Source: Takifugu bimaculatus
Taxonomy: Eukaryota > Chordata > Actinopteri > Tetraodontiformes > Tetraodontidae
Direction: 5' to 3'
Assembly: GCA_004026145.2 (NCBI GenBank)
Contig: SWLE01000275.1
Span: forward strand, 53,352-117,351
DNA length: 64,000 nucleotides
The translations under genes and the position numbers were made by a program. Every line of letters starts with the position of its first letter. The first letter of the stretch is position 1. This document shows, one piece after another, positions 1 to 9,732 of the stretch. A model generated the notes under the pieces. That model was not told where the DNA came from and did not search any database. It saw nothing but the letters and a program-made list of their open reading frames with translations.

Positions 1-205
1 TTGTTATGTTATCACCATTGTCTGGAATCAAAGTGTAACACGCATCTCCTGTCAAGTTTAAAGACACACACAAACCTCCTTCTCTGGCCAAGATGTAATC
101 TAGCGCCATGTCATGTTTCAACAACGTAAGTCTGTGACTTCTCTGAGTGTTGGAAAGATGTTCAAAGCCTTTTATGGTTTCATTAGCAAAACCCTGCAGA
201 GTGTA
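1..205 (-). pseudogene. Endogenous retrovirus env transmembrane fragment
   Basis: Read on the minus strand, this stretch encodes the ectodomain of a retroviral Env transmembrane subunit. A helical segment leads into an Ala-Leu-Asp-Tyr core, then Gly-Gly-Leu-Cys, then Asp-Ala-Cys-Tyr-Thr and Ile-Pro-Asp-Asn. This is the arrangement of the immunosuppressive-like helix and disulfide loop of gamma/epsilon-type Env proteins. It continues past the left edge of the window. It begins only about 90 bp after the gag stop codon, so protease, reverse transcriptase, integrase and the surface subunit are all absent between the two. The match is by recognised motif order, not alignment. The fragment has no start of its own. 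Confidence 0.72.
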
Positions 206-296
206 AGTAATATTGCTGAGGTACTGGTGGAACAGATGTCACCGATGGACATTGATACGATTGGCATGATGTTTGGTTTGATTGCATTTGTGATGT

Positions 297-2054
297 CTAA
301 TCAGGTTGGCTTTCCATCACTACTGCTTGCTTTTTCTCTTTGCGTTTGTTATCCACCAGTTGCAGTTGAGTAAGTTTTCTGAGAGTTTCATGATCTTGGT
401 TTTTCAACTCTTGCTCTTTTCTACGATATAGTTCAACCTGGTGAGCAATGTGATCAATGTAAACACTCTTAATCATGTTCCCAAGACCAACCACCTCTGC
501 TATTTTACTACGCACCGGCAATGGCAATCCCTTCTGAATTTTAGCTCGAACGATAGACTGCTCCATTTGATTAGCATCGGGATCATTGCCTGTGACATTA
601 CGCCAAGTTTGTAGAGCTCTTGAAACGTAGGCTCTCGGATTTTCTTGTTCACCCAATGGTTCAATGAGGATATTATCAGGATGTATGTTAGTTGGAAACG
701 CGTCTTTCAGCGCCCCCCAAAACTGACCTCTGTGAGCAGAAAACAGTTCAGCATCATTTACTGCAGTTGTCATGAACCGAGGCATGCCAGCCTTCTGCAA
801 AAGGTCTTCCATGGAAGACACACCAATGAGATTAGCTAGGAGCCTTTTAATGTCTCCAACAGCAGGTTGTGTTCCAATCAAAAGTTCCTCCAGTTTTGAA
901 ATCCAGGGGTGTGCCCCTTCCTGAAGGATAGGTAGCTTCTCTAATATATCTGACATGTCGGAATTCTGCCAAGGTTTATACTCAAAATTTTGACCACGAA
1001 CAACAACAGGAAACATTTTGTTAGCAGAGCCGTCATTCTTTGAACGCAAGGCGTAGTCAGAAGTGATCAGCCTTGAAAGCCTCCCCTTCTTTAACGACTT
1101 ACGCCGTTTTTCCATATCTTCCAATTGTCTTTCTAGCATCTTATGAGCTTCTGGAGTTCCCGTCAAGCTAATGTCTAAACGACACTGTTCGATACCCCTT
1201 TCGAGATTTCTCAAAGAACGTTGTCTTTCCTCAGAGGAAGAACAATTGCCGTCTGAGTCTTCATCAGTGTCTGACCCTGAGCTGTCATCGGTCAGATCTG
1301 GACCAGACTTGACTTTCTTTTTAGATTCATTACCCCTCTTTTCAGCTTTAGCCAACACACGCTTAATGGCGGGATCATAACCACCTATGGCTTCATCCGT
1401 ACCGCTCTCATCATCATCCTCCAGAAGCAGTGTGTTGTAAACATCATCTCGTGTTTTTCTTGATTTAGATTTTGGAGTTGTCGGATAAATGTGTATGACT
1501 GTTTTTGCCTTTCCCTTTTCAACAGTTTGGTTGTGATCATCTTTAATGTTGTACTTGCCTTTCTGGCTGAGTACAGGAAGTTGTGGATAGATGTCAGTGT
1601 ATTCAGTTTCTGTCTCATACGGTGGAGGGGTTGTTACAGGAGCCGTATGAGAGAAGGGAGTGTTAATCTTTTCCACAAGCGCCGCTGTTTGTTTTGCGGT
1701 TCTTTCAATAATTTCTTTAGCTATTTTGTTTTTCTTTTTTGCAGCCAATCTCAACTTCTGTCCCTCCTGTTCAAAAAGTTGCAACATTGCGAGTTCAGTC
1801 TGTCTTTTTTCTGCACGAGACTTCCCCCTTTTTCCTTTTTTCTCATTTGCTTTATAGGCGGTAACAAGTGTACAGATTGTTTGAATCACATCAGGGTTGA
1901 GGGTACCTTCAACCGGCCAAGGTTGTTCAATATCTGGCCAACGCTTGTTCCATTTCTTTGAGGCCCCTGGTAGGCCTTTAATAAGGGGATTGTTTTTCTG
2001 CACCACCTCAATTGGGGTCATGCGTTTAACCGCTTTACTCTCCACTTTTGACAT
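297..2054 (-). CDS. gag: Endogenous retrovirus Gag-like polyprotein
   Basis: An intact 585-codon frame begins at an ATG ending at 2054. The N-terminal third is basic (matrix-like). A PPPY late-domain motif, the type that recruits host NEDD4-family ligases for budding, lies near residues 143-146, followed by a second tyrosine-rich PQLP stretch. Residues ~255-345 are an acidic and serine-rich linker and a charged coiled-coil-like segment. Residues ~345-585 resemble the p30 capsid of gamma/epsilon-type retroviruses. I see no zinc-knuckle (CCHC) nucleocapsid, so the C terminus may have been lost with pol. The frame is open, but the provirus is defective because env TM sequence follows almost directly. 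The assignment rests on domain order, the PPPY motif, and the LTR and primer site upstream. Confidence 0.8.
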   Translation of the reverse strand: MSKVESKAVKRMTPIEVVQKNNPLIKGLPGASKKWNKRWPDIEQPWPVEGTLNPDVIQTICTLVTAYKANEKKGKRGKSRAEKRQTELAMLQLFEQEGQKLRLAAKKKNKIAKEIIERTAKQTAALVEKINTPFSHTAPVTTPPPYETETEYTDIYPQLPVLSQKGKYNIKDDHNQTVEKGKAKTVIHIYPTTPKSKSRKTRDDVYNTLLLEDDDESGTDEAIGGYDPAIKRVLAKAEKRGNESKKKVKSGPDLTDDSSGSDTDEDSDGNCSSSEERQRSLRNLERGIEQCRLDISLTGTPEAHKMLERQLEDMEKRRKSLKKGRLSRLITSDYALRSKNDGSANKMFPVVVRGQNFEYKPWQNSDMSDILEKLPILQEGAHPWISKLEELLIGTQPAVGDIKRLLANLIGVSSMEDLLQKAGMPRFMTTAVNDAELFSAHRGQFWGALKDAFPTNIHPDNILIEPLGEQENPRAYVSRALQTWRNVTGNDPDANQMEQSIVRAKIQKGLPLPVRSKIAEVVGLGNMIKSVYIDHIAHQVELYRRKEQELKNQDHETLRKLTQLQLVDNKRKEKKQAVVMESQPD

Positions 2055-3130
2055 TTTGCTGTAGCAGTTGTCTTAGGAAAGTACGGTATATAAATTTCAA
2101 ACCTTAATATGTAAATGCTTTGTTTATTTCACTTTAATGTTTAATTTAAATGCAAAACTATTAATTCTTTAACTGATAAATGCAAAAAGAAAATAAATTC
2201 CTTATAACTTTCAAACAAATCTGATCTGACTCTAAACCTGTCCAAATGATCTGCAAAACAATGCTGTAGATGTTTGTCCAAACAATTATGGTGTGTATAT
2301 ATATAAAATTTCACTGGCCTAGTGCAAGACCGTTATGTCGCCACCAATAGATCAATTCCTCCTCTCGTCTGTCCCTACTGGAGTCAAGTTCAGGTGCATC
2401 AAAAGTGTAAAAAGGAAACAGAAAAAATCCAATAATCCATGAACTGTCAAACTCCTTTAACAAAATAAAAAGTGCACAATTCTTGAACACTATCATAAAT
2501 TGTCAACAAACTTCTAATTAATGTGTTATTATTATTATTTTTATCAAATTATTGTTATTAATTATTATTATTATAAGCAATTATCAACAGTAAACAATCA
2601 TTCATAAACAATAATCAGCCACGTAGATAGACCTGTTGCATTTATGCCCCAGCATATCTCTTCTTAAATTCCAACACACATCAAACAATCAAACTCTGAT
2701 CAATAAAGGAGAGAGAGAAAACGTGTGCTCCGTTTCTTCTCCTGATGAAAGCTGTCACTTCAGAGAGTGAGAGAGGGTTGAGTGGGGAGGGACTCTCCGC
2801 ATCACCCCTAGGGGGAGCCAACTAGCTCCACCCCTTGAAGTCGAGAACCACTTCCTGTTCACTCTCGATAGTCGGAGGGCGAACATCCGTTCTCGCCAGC
2901 TCCAAGCTAGTCACTGGTTGCAGGCCCAACACACAGCCGCGAACTGTGAGCCACACCCTGAGATCCAAAGGATCCAAATCAACCAACAGCGAATATGAAT
3001 AATTTTTCAAAATCACTATAAGTAAAGTTCTTCAGAGATATTACACAAACATAGAAATCCGCAAGAACAAACTTCTATATTTCTCAACTTTTCTTTGTTC
3101 ACCACTCCTTCAGCATATATATATATGTGA

Positions 3131-3192
<62 letters not shown>

Positions 3193-4191
3193 GGACCTTG
3201 CGGTCCTGCTGGATCACACCCAGTTTCCTTGTCTCAGCACAGAATTATATGATATTCTTCACTACCAGGACCACCCTTAGGTCCTCCTCCAGCTTCAGAT
3301 AAGATCTCAATCAATCTATCTGAGGTACAAAAAGATTTTTCCTTTATTTCTTAAAGTTTCCATCAATTACCCAATTTTTGACAACAACTAGGGTAACATC
3401 CCCCAAAAATCACTTTAAACAAAGAGAGAGAGAGAGACGAACAGAACACAGAATCAAATCACGCACACACAGGCCCCACAGACACACAATCTGTCCATGC
3501 AGATTTATCCTATTTAGACGTCCCGGCGCCGCTGCCGTAAACCACAGTTTCACGCGACTGTCCGCACTAAATTTACCACCCTGAAAAGTGGGCCCCTGAC
3601 CGTAAAAGAGTGTCTTCAAACGCACTCGTCAGCCACGCCAGAGAGGACACCCCCGACCCGGAGATAACCCCAGTTTTCCAATCCCTCAAAAGAGAGAGAC
3701 CGGCCTGTGTACTCCGAAAGGAAACACAGGACTTAGGGCAAATGGTCCTAAACCGCGGCTTTTTAACACTTTAATATCATTTCCTGGCCGTAACCTGACA
3801 CATTCCTAGTGTCCACGCGCTCTGTCGCCAATCCTGTACATAACACAGTGTACAGACCGAATAAAATAAATTCAGAATCAGCTGTTCTTTTTAACTGAAG
3901 TGAGCCGTGTAATAAACCTCATGGCCTGTCTCTCCTCCAGAGCCACTACTTCAATCTTTCACAAAACACAAAACAAAAGGTCAAATTGAAAAATTTAGAA
4001 GAAGTATTCCCCAACATCAACACAAAAATGTACATCCACACTAATTATCTTTACGGTGTGTCTAAATTACTCCCCAAAAGCTTAATTGAACTAACTAGCA
4101 CCCCAATATGTGAAAAATGTTCACTTTACTTGCCGGCTTGGAGCGGGAGTTGGTCCGAGGAAGCAGATGGAGAAGACGACAGCCACAACCG
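2055..4191 (-). other. Long non-coding leader of the retrovirus
   Basis: About 2.1 kb separates the primer binding site from the gag ATG, much longer than usual retroviral leaders. No convincing long frame is present. A short minus-strand frame at 2311-2496 is not recognised. The stretch holds an ATT-rich tract near 2522-2575, a (TG)n microsatellite (3127-3189) and a short GA tract near 3420. Part of it may be a nested insertion, but I could not find terminal repeats or a target duplication. Confidence 0.55.
3127..3189. repeat. (TG)n microsatellite
   Basis: Nearly uninterrupted TG dinucleotides within the retroviral leader. Length polymorphism is expected. Confidence 0.95.
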
Positions 4192-4209
4192 ATCCTGTTC
4201 GTGACGCCA
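4192..4209 (-). promoter_or_regulatory. Retroviral primer binding site
   Basis: On the minus strand this reads TGGCGTCACGAACAGGAT, starting with the TGG that pairs with a tRNA 3' CCA end. It lies five bases inside the proposed LTR edge. Position and form are those of a minus-strand-DNA primer site; I do not assign the tRNA. Confidence 0.7.
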
Positions 4210-4214
4210 AATTT

Positions 4215-4666
4215 TGTTGTGAATCTTCTCCTGGTGGTTGCCGAGATGTGTTGATGAGGAAGGAAACTTCGCAGACACCGACTTGGTTATCAAAGATGTT
4301 TATTGGAGAGAACAGTCAGGCATCAATCGAACACTGCAGTTTGTCCGAGGGAGGTCTCGAGGTCCCGATGGTGAAGAACTCCGAGGTGTCTTCATCGTCA
4401 CCTCCTTCTTATACAGTCGAGTAAACACATTCTTTTCTGATGACCTCACACTATACCGTATGGTCAACCCAATGGTCTGGTGTTCAGTTATGACCAAAAA
4501 AGGGAATAGTGAAGATGCTTCATGCTATACATCCTCCTAGTGATAATCACCGGGGGCCCACAGGCTCCAGTGTTGTCTTTTAGCAGCTCCTCTTACATAA
4601 AGGAAGAAGACACAGGACACACATGTGGAGCATGTCCTAATATGGTGCTTAGGCTGGTTGTTAACA
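4215..4666 (-). mobile_element. 5' LTR of the minus-strand endogenous retrovirus
   Basis: A ~452-bp segment with TGTT...AACA inverted ends lies next to the primer binding site. In the element's orientation it carries a TATAAG box (4408-4413) followed ~105 bp downstream by an AATAAA polyadenylation signal (4299-4304), the normal U3-R-U5 order. The partner LTR would lie left of the window, so boundaries rest on the inverted ends and PBS spacing only. The outer edge abuts minisatellite DNA. Confidence 0.65.
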
Positions 4667-4708
4667 CATTATGGCCTTACAGATGTAAAGCCTGCATAGA
4701 ACGGGTCA

Positions 4709-4975
4709 GATACTACAGGGGCTCCCGCTATGAGCGGCCCACTACAGATGGGGCTCCTGCTACAGACGGGGCTCCCGCTGTGAGCGGCCGACTACAGACG
4801 GGGCTCCCGCTGTGAGCGGCCCACTACAGACAGGGCTCCCGCTGTGAGCGGCCCACTACAGACGGGGCTCCCGCTATGAGCGGCCCACTACAGACGGGGC
4901 TCCCGCTGTGAGCGGCCCACTACAGACGGGGCTCCCGCTGTGAGCGGCCCACTACAGACGGGGCTCCTGCTGTCT
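4709..4975 (+). repeat. 32-bp minisatellite, about 8 copies
   Basis: Tandem copies of a 32-bp unit containing CTACAGACGGGGCTCCCGCT then ATGAGCGGCCCA. In one frame a unit reads T-T-D-G-A-P-A-M/V-S-G-R/P, the hAT transposase motif seen once at 49819-49851. Units differ at a few positions (ATG/GTG, CCA/CGA). hAT transposase coding sequence follows directly on the right. Confidence 0.95.
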
Positions 4976-5170
4976 GTAGGCCTCATGTGCCAGAGTGATG
5001 GGCTTTGAGCACGTGATGACTCCTGTGGTGAAGATCAGAAACAGCATCCGCTCCAGAGCCAAACAGCTCAGAACATTCAAGGTTCTGTTGGAGGAGCTGC
5101 CAACTGAATATGGTGACCTGCTGCTACACACAGAAATCCGATGGCTCAGCCATTAATTTTGGAAACATTG
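4976..5170 (+). pseudogene. hAT transposase fragment (GTF2IRD2-like family)
   Basis: The plus strand encodes a segment reading L-C-A-R-V-M-G-F-E-H-V-M, a stretch of R-x-K-x-L helices, then H-T-E-I-R-W-L-S-H. This is the region of hAT (GTF2IRD2/ZBED-like) transposases that follows the catalytic T-D-G-A-P-A-M motif by a few dozen residues, ending in the conserved H-T-E-V-R-W-L-S block. A stop follows immediately and the rest of the enzyme is missing. It is the downstream continuation of the element whose catalytic motif has expanded into the adjacent minisatellite. Confidence 0.75.
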
Positions 5171-5254
5171 TTGTCGGTTGTTTGACTTGCCGGCTTTTGC
5201 AAAATTGCTAAATACACGCTAGCATGCATGTTTTAAGCTATGGTAGCGGTATGT

Positions 5255-5376
5255 TTTACCATGCCCGCGCCCTATAATCCGGAGCGCCTGATGTATGTGT
5301 TAAATACAGAAATAGCACCCGTAACTGAGGCTGCACCTTTTAATGCGGTGCGCCCTTTGGTCGCGAACATACGGTA
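5255..5376. mobile_element. pogo-like terminal repeat remnant
   Basis: Carries GCGCCCTATAATCCGGAGCG and, to the right, GGTGCGCCCTTTGGTCGCG leading into ATACGGTA. These closely resemble the terminal repeats of the pogo-like element at 37549-38940. The same piece sits at the left of NLR copies B (26780-26900) and C (49940-50060), so it was part of the ancestral duplicated unit. Confidence 0.55.
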
Positions 5377-5385
5377 TATAGAACA

Positions 5386-6374
5386 TAGGGCACGTTTGTG
5401 CGTGATATCACTCCGCGTCTGCGCAACCACCACAACCTCCTATCTTTAGTATTGCTGCGCCAACTGGTGGTCTTTTGGGTTGAGGATAACGGTGATCTAT
5501 ATGTAGCTATATGTAGCTATAGCGTCATTGGCCTCCACTCCAGCCACTCCTGGTAGTTCCTCAAAAACACTGAGTTTCTAGTGGATGCACAATCTGTGGA
5601 AGCCAATATAGAAACTTCTGAAGAGCCAAAGTTCTGGCAACAAAAATATAGTCCCCAATTAGGTTGTTTTGTTATCACACGACCCCGTCCCCATTATCTT
5701 AAGAGAATATAAAAGAATGAGTGGAGACAGAAGAGAGAATGAGACGTTTTTGGCGCGTGTTGCTCTTGATTTTGTGTTTATTTTTGCAGTAAACTTAAAG
5801 GAGGCCTTTTCACTTTATGTTTGATTCCATTTAAGCTGATATTCCATTCTTGACATCTTTAAATTTACAGTATTCATAGGAATTTTATTTGGTCATTTTG
5901 CTTCTTTTTATTTCCTATTTCCCACATTTATTCATAGTTTTTATTAGATTGCAATAAATCCTATAACATTGACCAGACTGACTAAAGTCAAATGAGCTGC
6001 GGTTCCCACCGATAGCCGTCATTCTGATGGGTTTTTGCTGGCTGCAGCTGAAATATTCCAATGCTCCATGTCACAGAGACAGTAAATACTAAACCCTAAA
6101 GATTCTGAAGGCATGATGTAAAATAGTAACGTATAATACAGACATTTGAAGACAATTAAGAGAATGTGTTCATGCTTATAAGAGTGACCGAGGAGCCATT
6201 TAGAACTTTATAAAGATGCATTGGGTGATACCAGGAACTAATTTAACTTCAAGGGGAAGCTGCTTCTGCTTTGTCGACCATCGACTGATCTCCTGAAAGT
6301 CCACCACCGCCTTTTAAAAACTGAATTTTTCATCTATGGAGGGAGTCGACGGCAGATGTTTCCACAGATGCTCT
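5386..6374. other. 3' flank of NLR A
   Basis: Repeated almost base for base at 50066-51056 (copy C) and from 61597 (copy D), and deleted in copy B. No coding feature. Several TTTATT strings (for example near 5904-5945) give minus-strand AATAAA polyadenylation signals, so this probably holds the 3' UTR of the minus-strand NLR gene. Confidence 0.6.
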
Positions 6375-6612
6375 TCACCAGTGGTCAGTGAGTGATGCAG
6401 CAGATGAGCGGGAGTTGACTGGCTTCAACCATAAATGTCTCAATGTCTCCAGCCCATAGTGTGGATTCTCTACGAGATCAGACAGTAGCTTCAGCTGTGA
6501 ATCCTGCAGCTGGTTCCCACTCAGGTCCAGAACCCTCAGATGGGAGGGATTGGACCTCAGCGCCGAGGCCAGAGAGCCACAGCTGATCTCTGATAACCTG
6601 CAGTCAATCAAT
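6375..6612 (-). CDS. NLR A terminal LRR exon (exon 6)
   Basis: The acceptor TTTTTCAG precedes 6612. One leucine-rich repeat (L-x-x-C-x-L-S-E-x-S-C ... H-L-R-V-L-D-L-S-G-N) is followed by a short tail ending S-A-A-S-L-T-D-H-W and the TGA at 6375-6377. The 238-bp exon is entered in phase 2 and closes the frame. Compared with copies C and D this exon is a hybrid: its 5' part matches their penultimate LRR exon and its 3' part their terminal exon, implying loss of ~0.74 kb. Confidence 0.85.
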
Positions 6613-6818
6613 CTGAAAAATGCAGGATGAGGTTATACGGTGCAGGTCTGCATGTTATCTGCGTCAGTACTAAACCTACGTTAGTTCTTAGTTGGGTCAG
6701 ACCTGAATTCACGATATTCCAAGGAATTTTTTTAATGTGGTGCATCACAGCAGTGTTGAGAACAGCCTCACTTCACCATCTTAGCAGCTGGTATATAGGT
6801 AGAAAAATGAAGACTGAC

Positions 6819-6992
6819 CTGAGCGTCTCCAGTTTACAGTTTGGACTCTCCAGTCCAGAACACAGCCGCTTCACTCCTGAATCCTGCAACGTGTTGTAGC
6901 TCAGGTCCAGAACCCTCAGATGGGAGCGGTTGGACTTCAGAGCTGAGGCCACAGAATCACAGCTGGTCTCTGATAAACTGCAGCCCCTTAGA
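6819..6992 (-). CDS. NLR A LRR exon 5
   Basis: A 174-bp exon bounded by TTTTAG and GTCAGT. It encodes one ribonuclease-inhibitor-type leucine-rich repeat (L-R-G-C-S-L-S-E-T-S-C through P-N-C-K-L-E-T-L). Both junctions are phase 2, so such exons can be gained or lost without changing frame. Confidence 0.9.
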
Positions 6993-8817
6993 CTAAAATA
7001 ACAATTATTTTGAGAGAAGACAAATAAAAATCAACATGTACCAGAGCAAAACACAGCTTACAAGCAACAAACCTCTGGTCCTGCACCGGCTTATCTGCCG
7101 TATGTTCCTATTTTGGGTTCTTTCAGGGCGGTTGGACAAGATCTACACCGTATGTAAAGTGTGTGTGGGTCAAAATACCTTCCAAGTTTGTGAGACCACA
7201 TTTCTCAATAGCACTCAACTCTTGTCAGGAGTTGGGACAAAGCGACCCACTCCTGATAGCTTGTGGGCGATGCTGCAGCGACCCTTCAATCCCTACACTC
7301 TCTGGTGAAACCAAATCAAAGGTTTTAGACACTGCTGGATGCTGGAAGGGTGGCTATAGTCTGGACGCATCGTTCCCCTGACTGCACATTTCTCCAACAA
7401 TGATTGGCAGCTGCTGTCACTTGTTCTCCAGATGAGAGAAGGAAAGAGAGCCACCCCACAGTGTGTTTGATTGCCCCACTGCAAGCTCAATGCTGCCAGA
7501 AAACATTGCAGGAGCATCAATTCCCCTCAGGGCATCAACAAGGACCTCAGGAAAAGGTGCAGCTGCCACCTACTAGAGACAAGCACACTGAGCTGAGATT
7601 CAAAGCCCTCTCCTCCCAAGAGAAGAGCTTGTGTGTTGGAGGCTCTTCTGGGCGATACCTGGTGCCACAGCTCCAGCTCAGCCCGTCTCTGGAGCTGAGG
7701 TGGAGCTTAGCAAGTTTCATGGTTCTCCACCACTTCCTCTCGCTGAGGACCTTCTCAGCTGGTGGTTTCTGCTCCACCTTCCAAGTTGAGCAGGTGATAC
7801 TTCTGCATTCCTGCCACCAGTGTCTCTGCAGAAAGAGTCTTCTCTACTGTTTTATATTAGATTGTAGAAAATTAGGATTTTTGGTTGATGTCTTAGATGT
7901 TGTTGACTAAGAGCAGGTTTTTCTTTAATAACATAGAAAGATTCGATGAGAAGAGCAAATGTATTATTTTATGAGCTACTTCCACTACTATTATATACAC
8001 ATACTTCCATATTGTCTTAGATTGCAAGCTGCATTTATTGCATCGTTCATAGAAAGTCATATTTGTGAGGAGAAAAACTCCAATAAGGTCATTTTCTTTC
8101 ATGATCATTACAAAAGAAGGAGGCGATGAACAGATTTATGTAAAAATGTGTGAAAACTTATGGATGGAAACCTTTTTAAAATGGTTGCATTGTGTAGAAT
8201 CGGTGTAGAATCAACTTGTTGACTTCTGATTTGGACTCCAATGGAAGTGAGGTGCAACAATTGTGGATGCTGAAAGCTTCAGATCTTCATGAAGGTTTCT
8301 GTGGTTGGACTGACCTGCTGCCCCTTTAAGAGGGAGGCAGGTTTGGGCTTCTGGCTGGAATGAAGCCACCTAAGATGAGAATGACTGCAGGCTTTCGGTA
8401 CCAAGGTTTAACAGGGGGCTCACTTCACACTTGGGCTTTTCTCTTTTTTGGGATGGCTTTTCTCAGTAGAGAAGGGGCATGGCACACTGCAGCAGCTTTC
8501 TTTTTGGGTTTTCTAGTTTTCCTTCTGATCTTTAAAAGACAGGAAGAACCATTTTTGATTGGTCTGAATGTTTGGGCGGTTTTGTGGCCAGCCTAAAATA
8601 AAACAAGACAAATCTACAACTGATACTTCCTTTCTAGTCATTGATGACCGTCCTCACATGGGACAGATTTCCACAACCAATTTAATACTGCAAATCTGTC
8701 CTGTGTGGTCTTTTTTCTGAGAACTGTAACACTACGTTTATAACAAAGATCAAACATGTAAACAGTTATTGTCTAACTAGTTACACCTGGGAAAGTACTG
8801 GATCATCTCTGACTGAC
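6993..8817. other. Large intron of NLR A
   Basis: Intronic sequence repeated in copies C (52381-54209) and partly B. It contains plus-strand open frames antisense to the gene (7404-7910 and 8360-8596, the latter 78 codons and hydrophobic) that are open in all copies where present. I recognise no domain in them and treat them as chance or repeat-derived. Confidence 0.6.
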
Positions 8818-8994
8818 CTGAGCGTCTCCAGTCTGCAGTTTGGATGCATCATTGCAGAAGACAGTAACTTTACTCCGGCATCTGTCAGGCTTTGGTTCTT
8901 GCTTAAGTCCAGCTCCCGTAGATGAGAAGGGTTTGACGTCATTGCTGAGGCCACAACTGCACAATGACTCTTTGAAAGAAAACTAGCAGACAGT
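8818..8994 (-). CDS. NLR A LRR exon 4
   Basis: A 177-bp, phase-2 exon with acceptor CACAACAG and donor GTCAGT. It encodes one leucine-rich repeat with a one-residue-longer loop (L-S-K-N-Q-S-L-T-D-A-G-V). Copies B and C have a second LRR exon downstream of this one. In A the DNA passes straight from this exon's last bases into the intron that follows that second exon, so one LRR exon has been deleted cleanly at a shared exon-donor sequence. Confidence 0.9.
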
Positions 8995-9732
8995 CTGTTG
9001 TGCAGGAAACAAAAATAGTGAGTCAAACTTTGGGATTTCTCATCAACTTATCTGAGAATCTACCTCAACACAAATGTAGCTCATTTCCTTTTGCATTTCA
9101 TCCAATTTGTACGATGGTGCGTCAAGTCTTAATTCAGCGATCCGATCGATGACATCAGAGTCTCTGGTTGCATCGATTGCCCTCAGCTTCTGTTATATCT
9201 GCCTGTTTCCCTTCAAATCATTTTCACTGCACCTTTTGTTGCTAGTGATGAAGTTGCCACCTAACGGGTGTGGAAAGGCTCAAACAACTTTGTGGGTCAC
9301 ATAAAGGCTCCAAACGGAACCGCCACAAAGACCTAAAACACCCATTTAAACCAACGAGGCCGGCTGTTTTTACGTTGAACAAATGAAGCAAAATAGTCAC
9401 GTGTATTAGTGAAAATGTGTTTTTCTGTTGTTTGAATACGATGTATACAAACAAACAAAATTATTTAATGACATGACAGTAATTTCATGATAGTCAGTTA
9501 ACTTGTGGCTCCTATTATTCCTGCCTCATGTTGGTTTGTCTGGGTTGACCTTTGAACTTATATCCAGCCAGTGTTGAACGTTTCTGGATGAATTGTTGTT
9601 TTTTTTAATTTATGGACGCTGCAATGGAGATAAAGAATTGAAGGAATGACCACTGGAGGGGGTATTGCTACCTGACATGATCCACTCGCTTGATTTAAAC
9701 ACTGATGTCCGGCACCAAAAATCTTTACTTAC
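8995..9732. other. Intron between NACHT and first LRR exon, NLR A
   Basis: No coding signal. It matches the corresponding introns of B and C except that ~185 bp are missing at about 9090 (present in C near 54766-54950). Confidence 0.7.

Noticed and set aside
3378..3625. Overlapping short frames in the retroviral leader
   Set aside because: Low-complexity (GA-rich) and no similarity to retroviral accessory proteins that I can support.
7404..7910. 168-codon plus-strand frame, also open at 52792-53298
   Set aside because: Intronic, antisense, no recognisable family; B retains only part. Treated as chance open frame in duplicated DNA.
8360..8596. 78-codon hydrophobic plus-strand frame repeated at 27692-27928 and 53752-53988
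   Set aside because: It lies antisense in NLR introns and its conservation is explained by the recent duplication of the whole unit; no domain, no independent evidence of selection.
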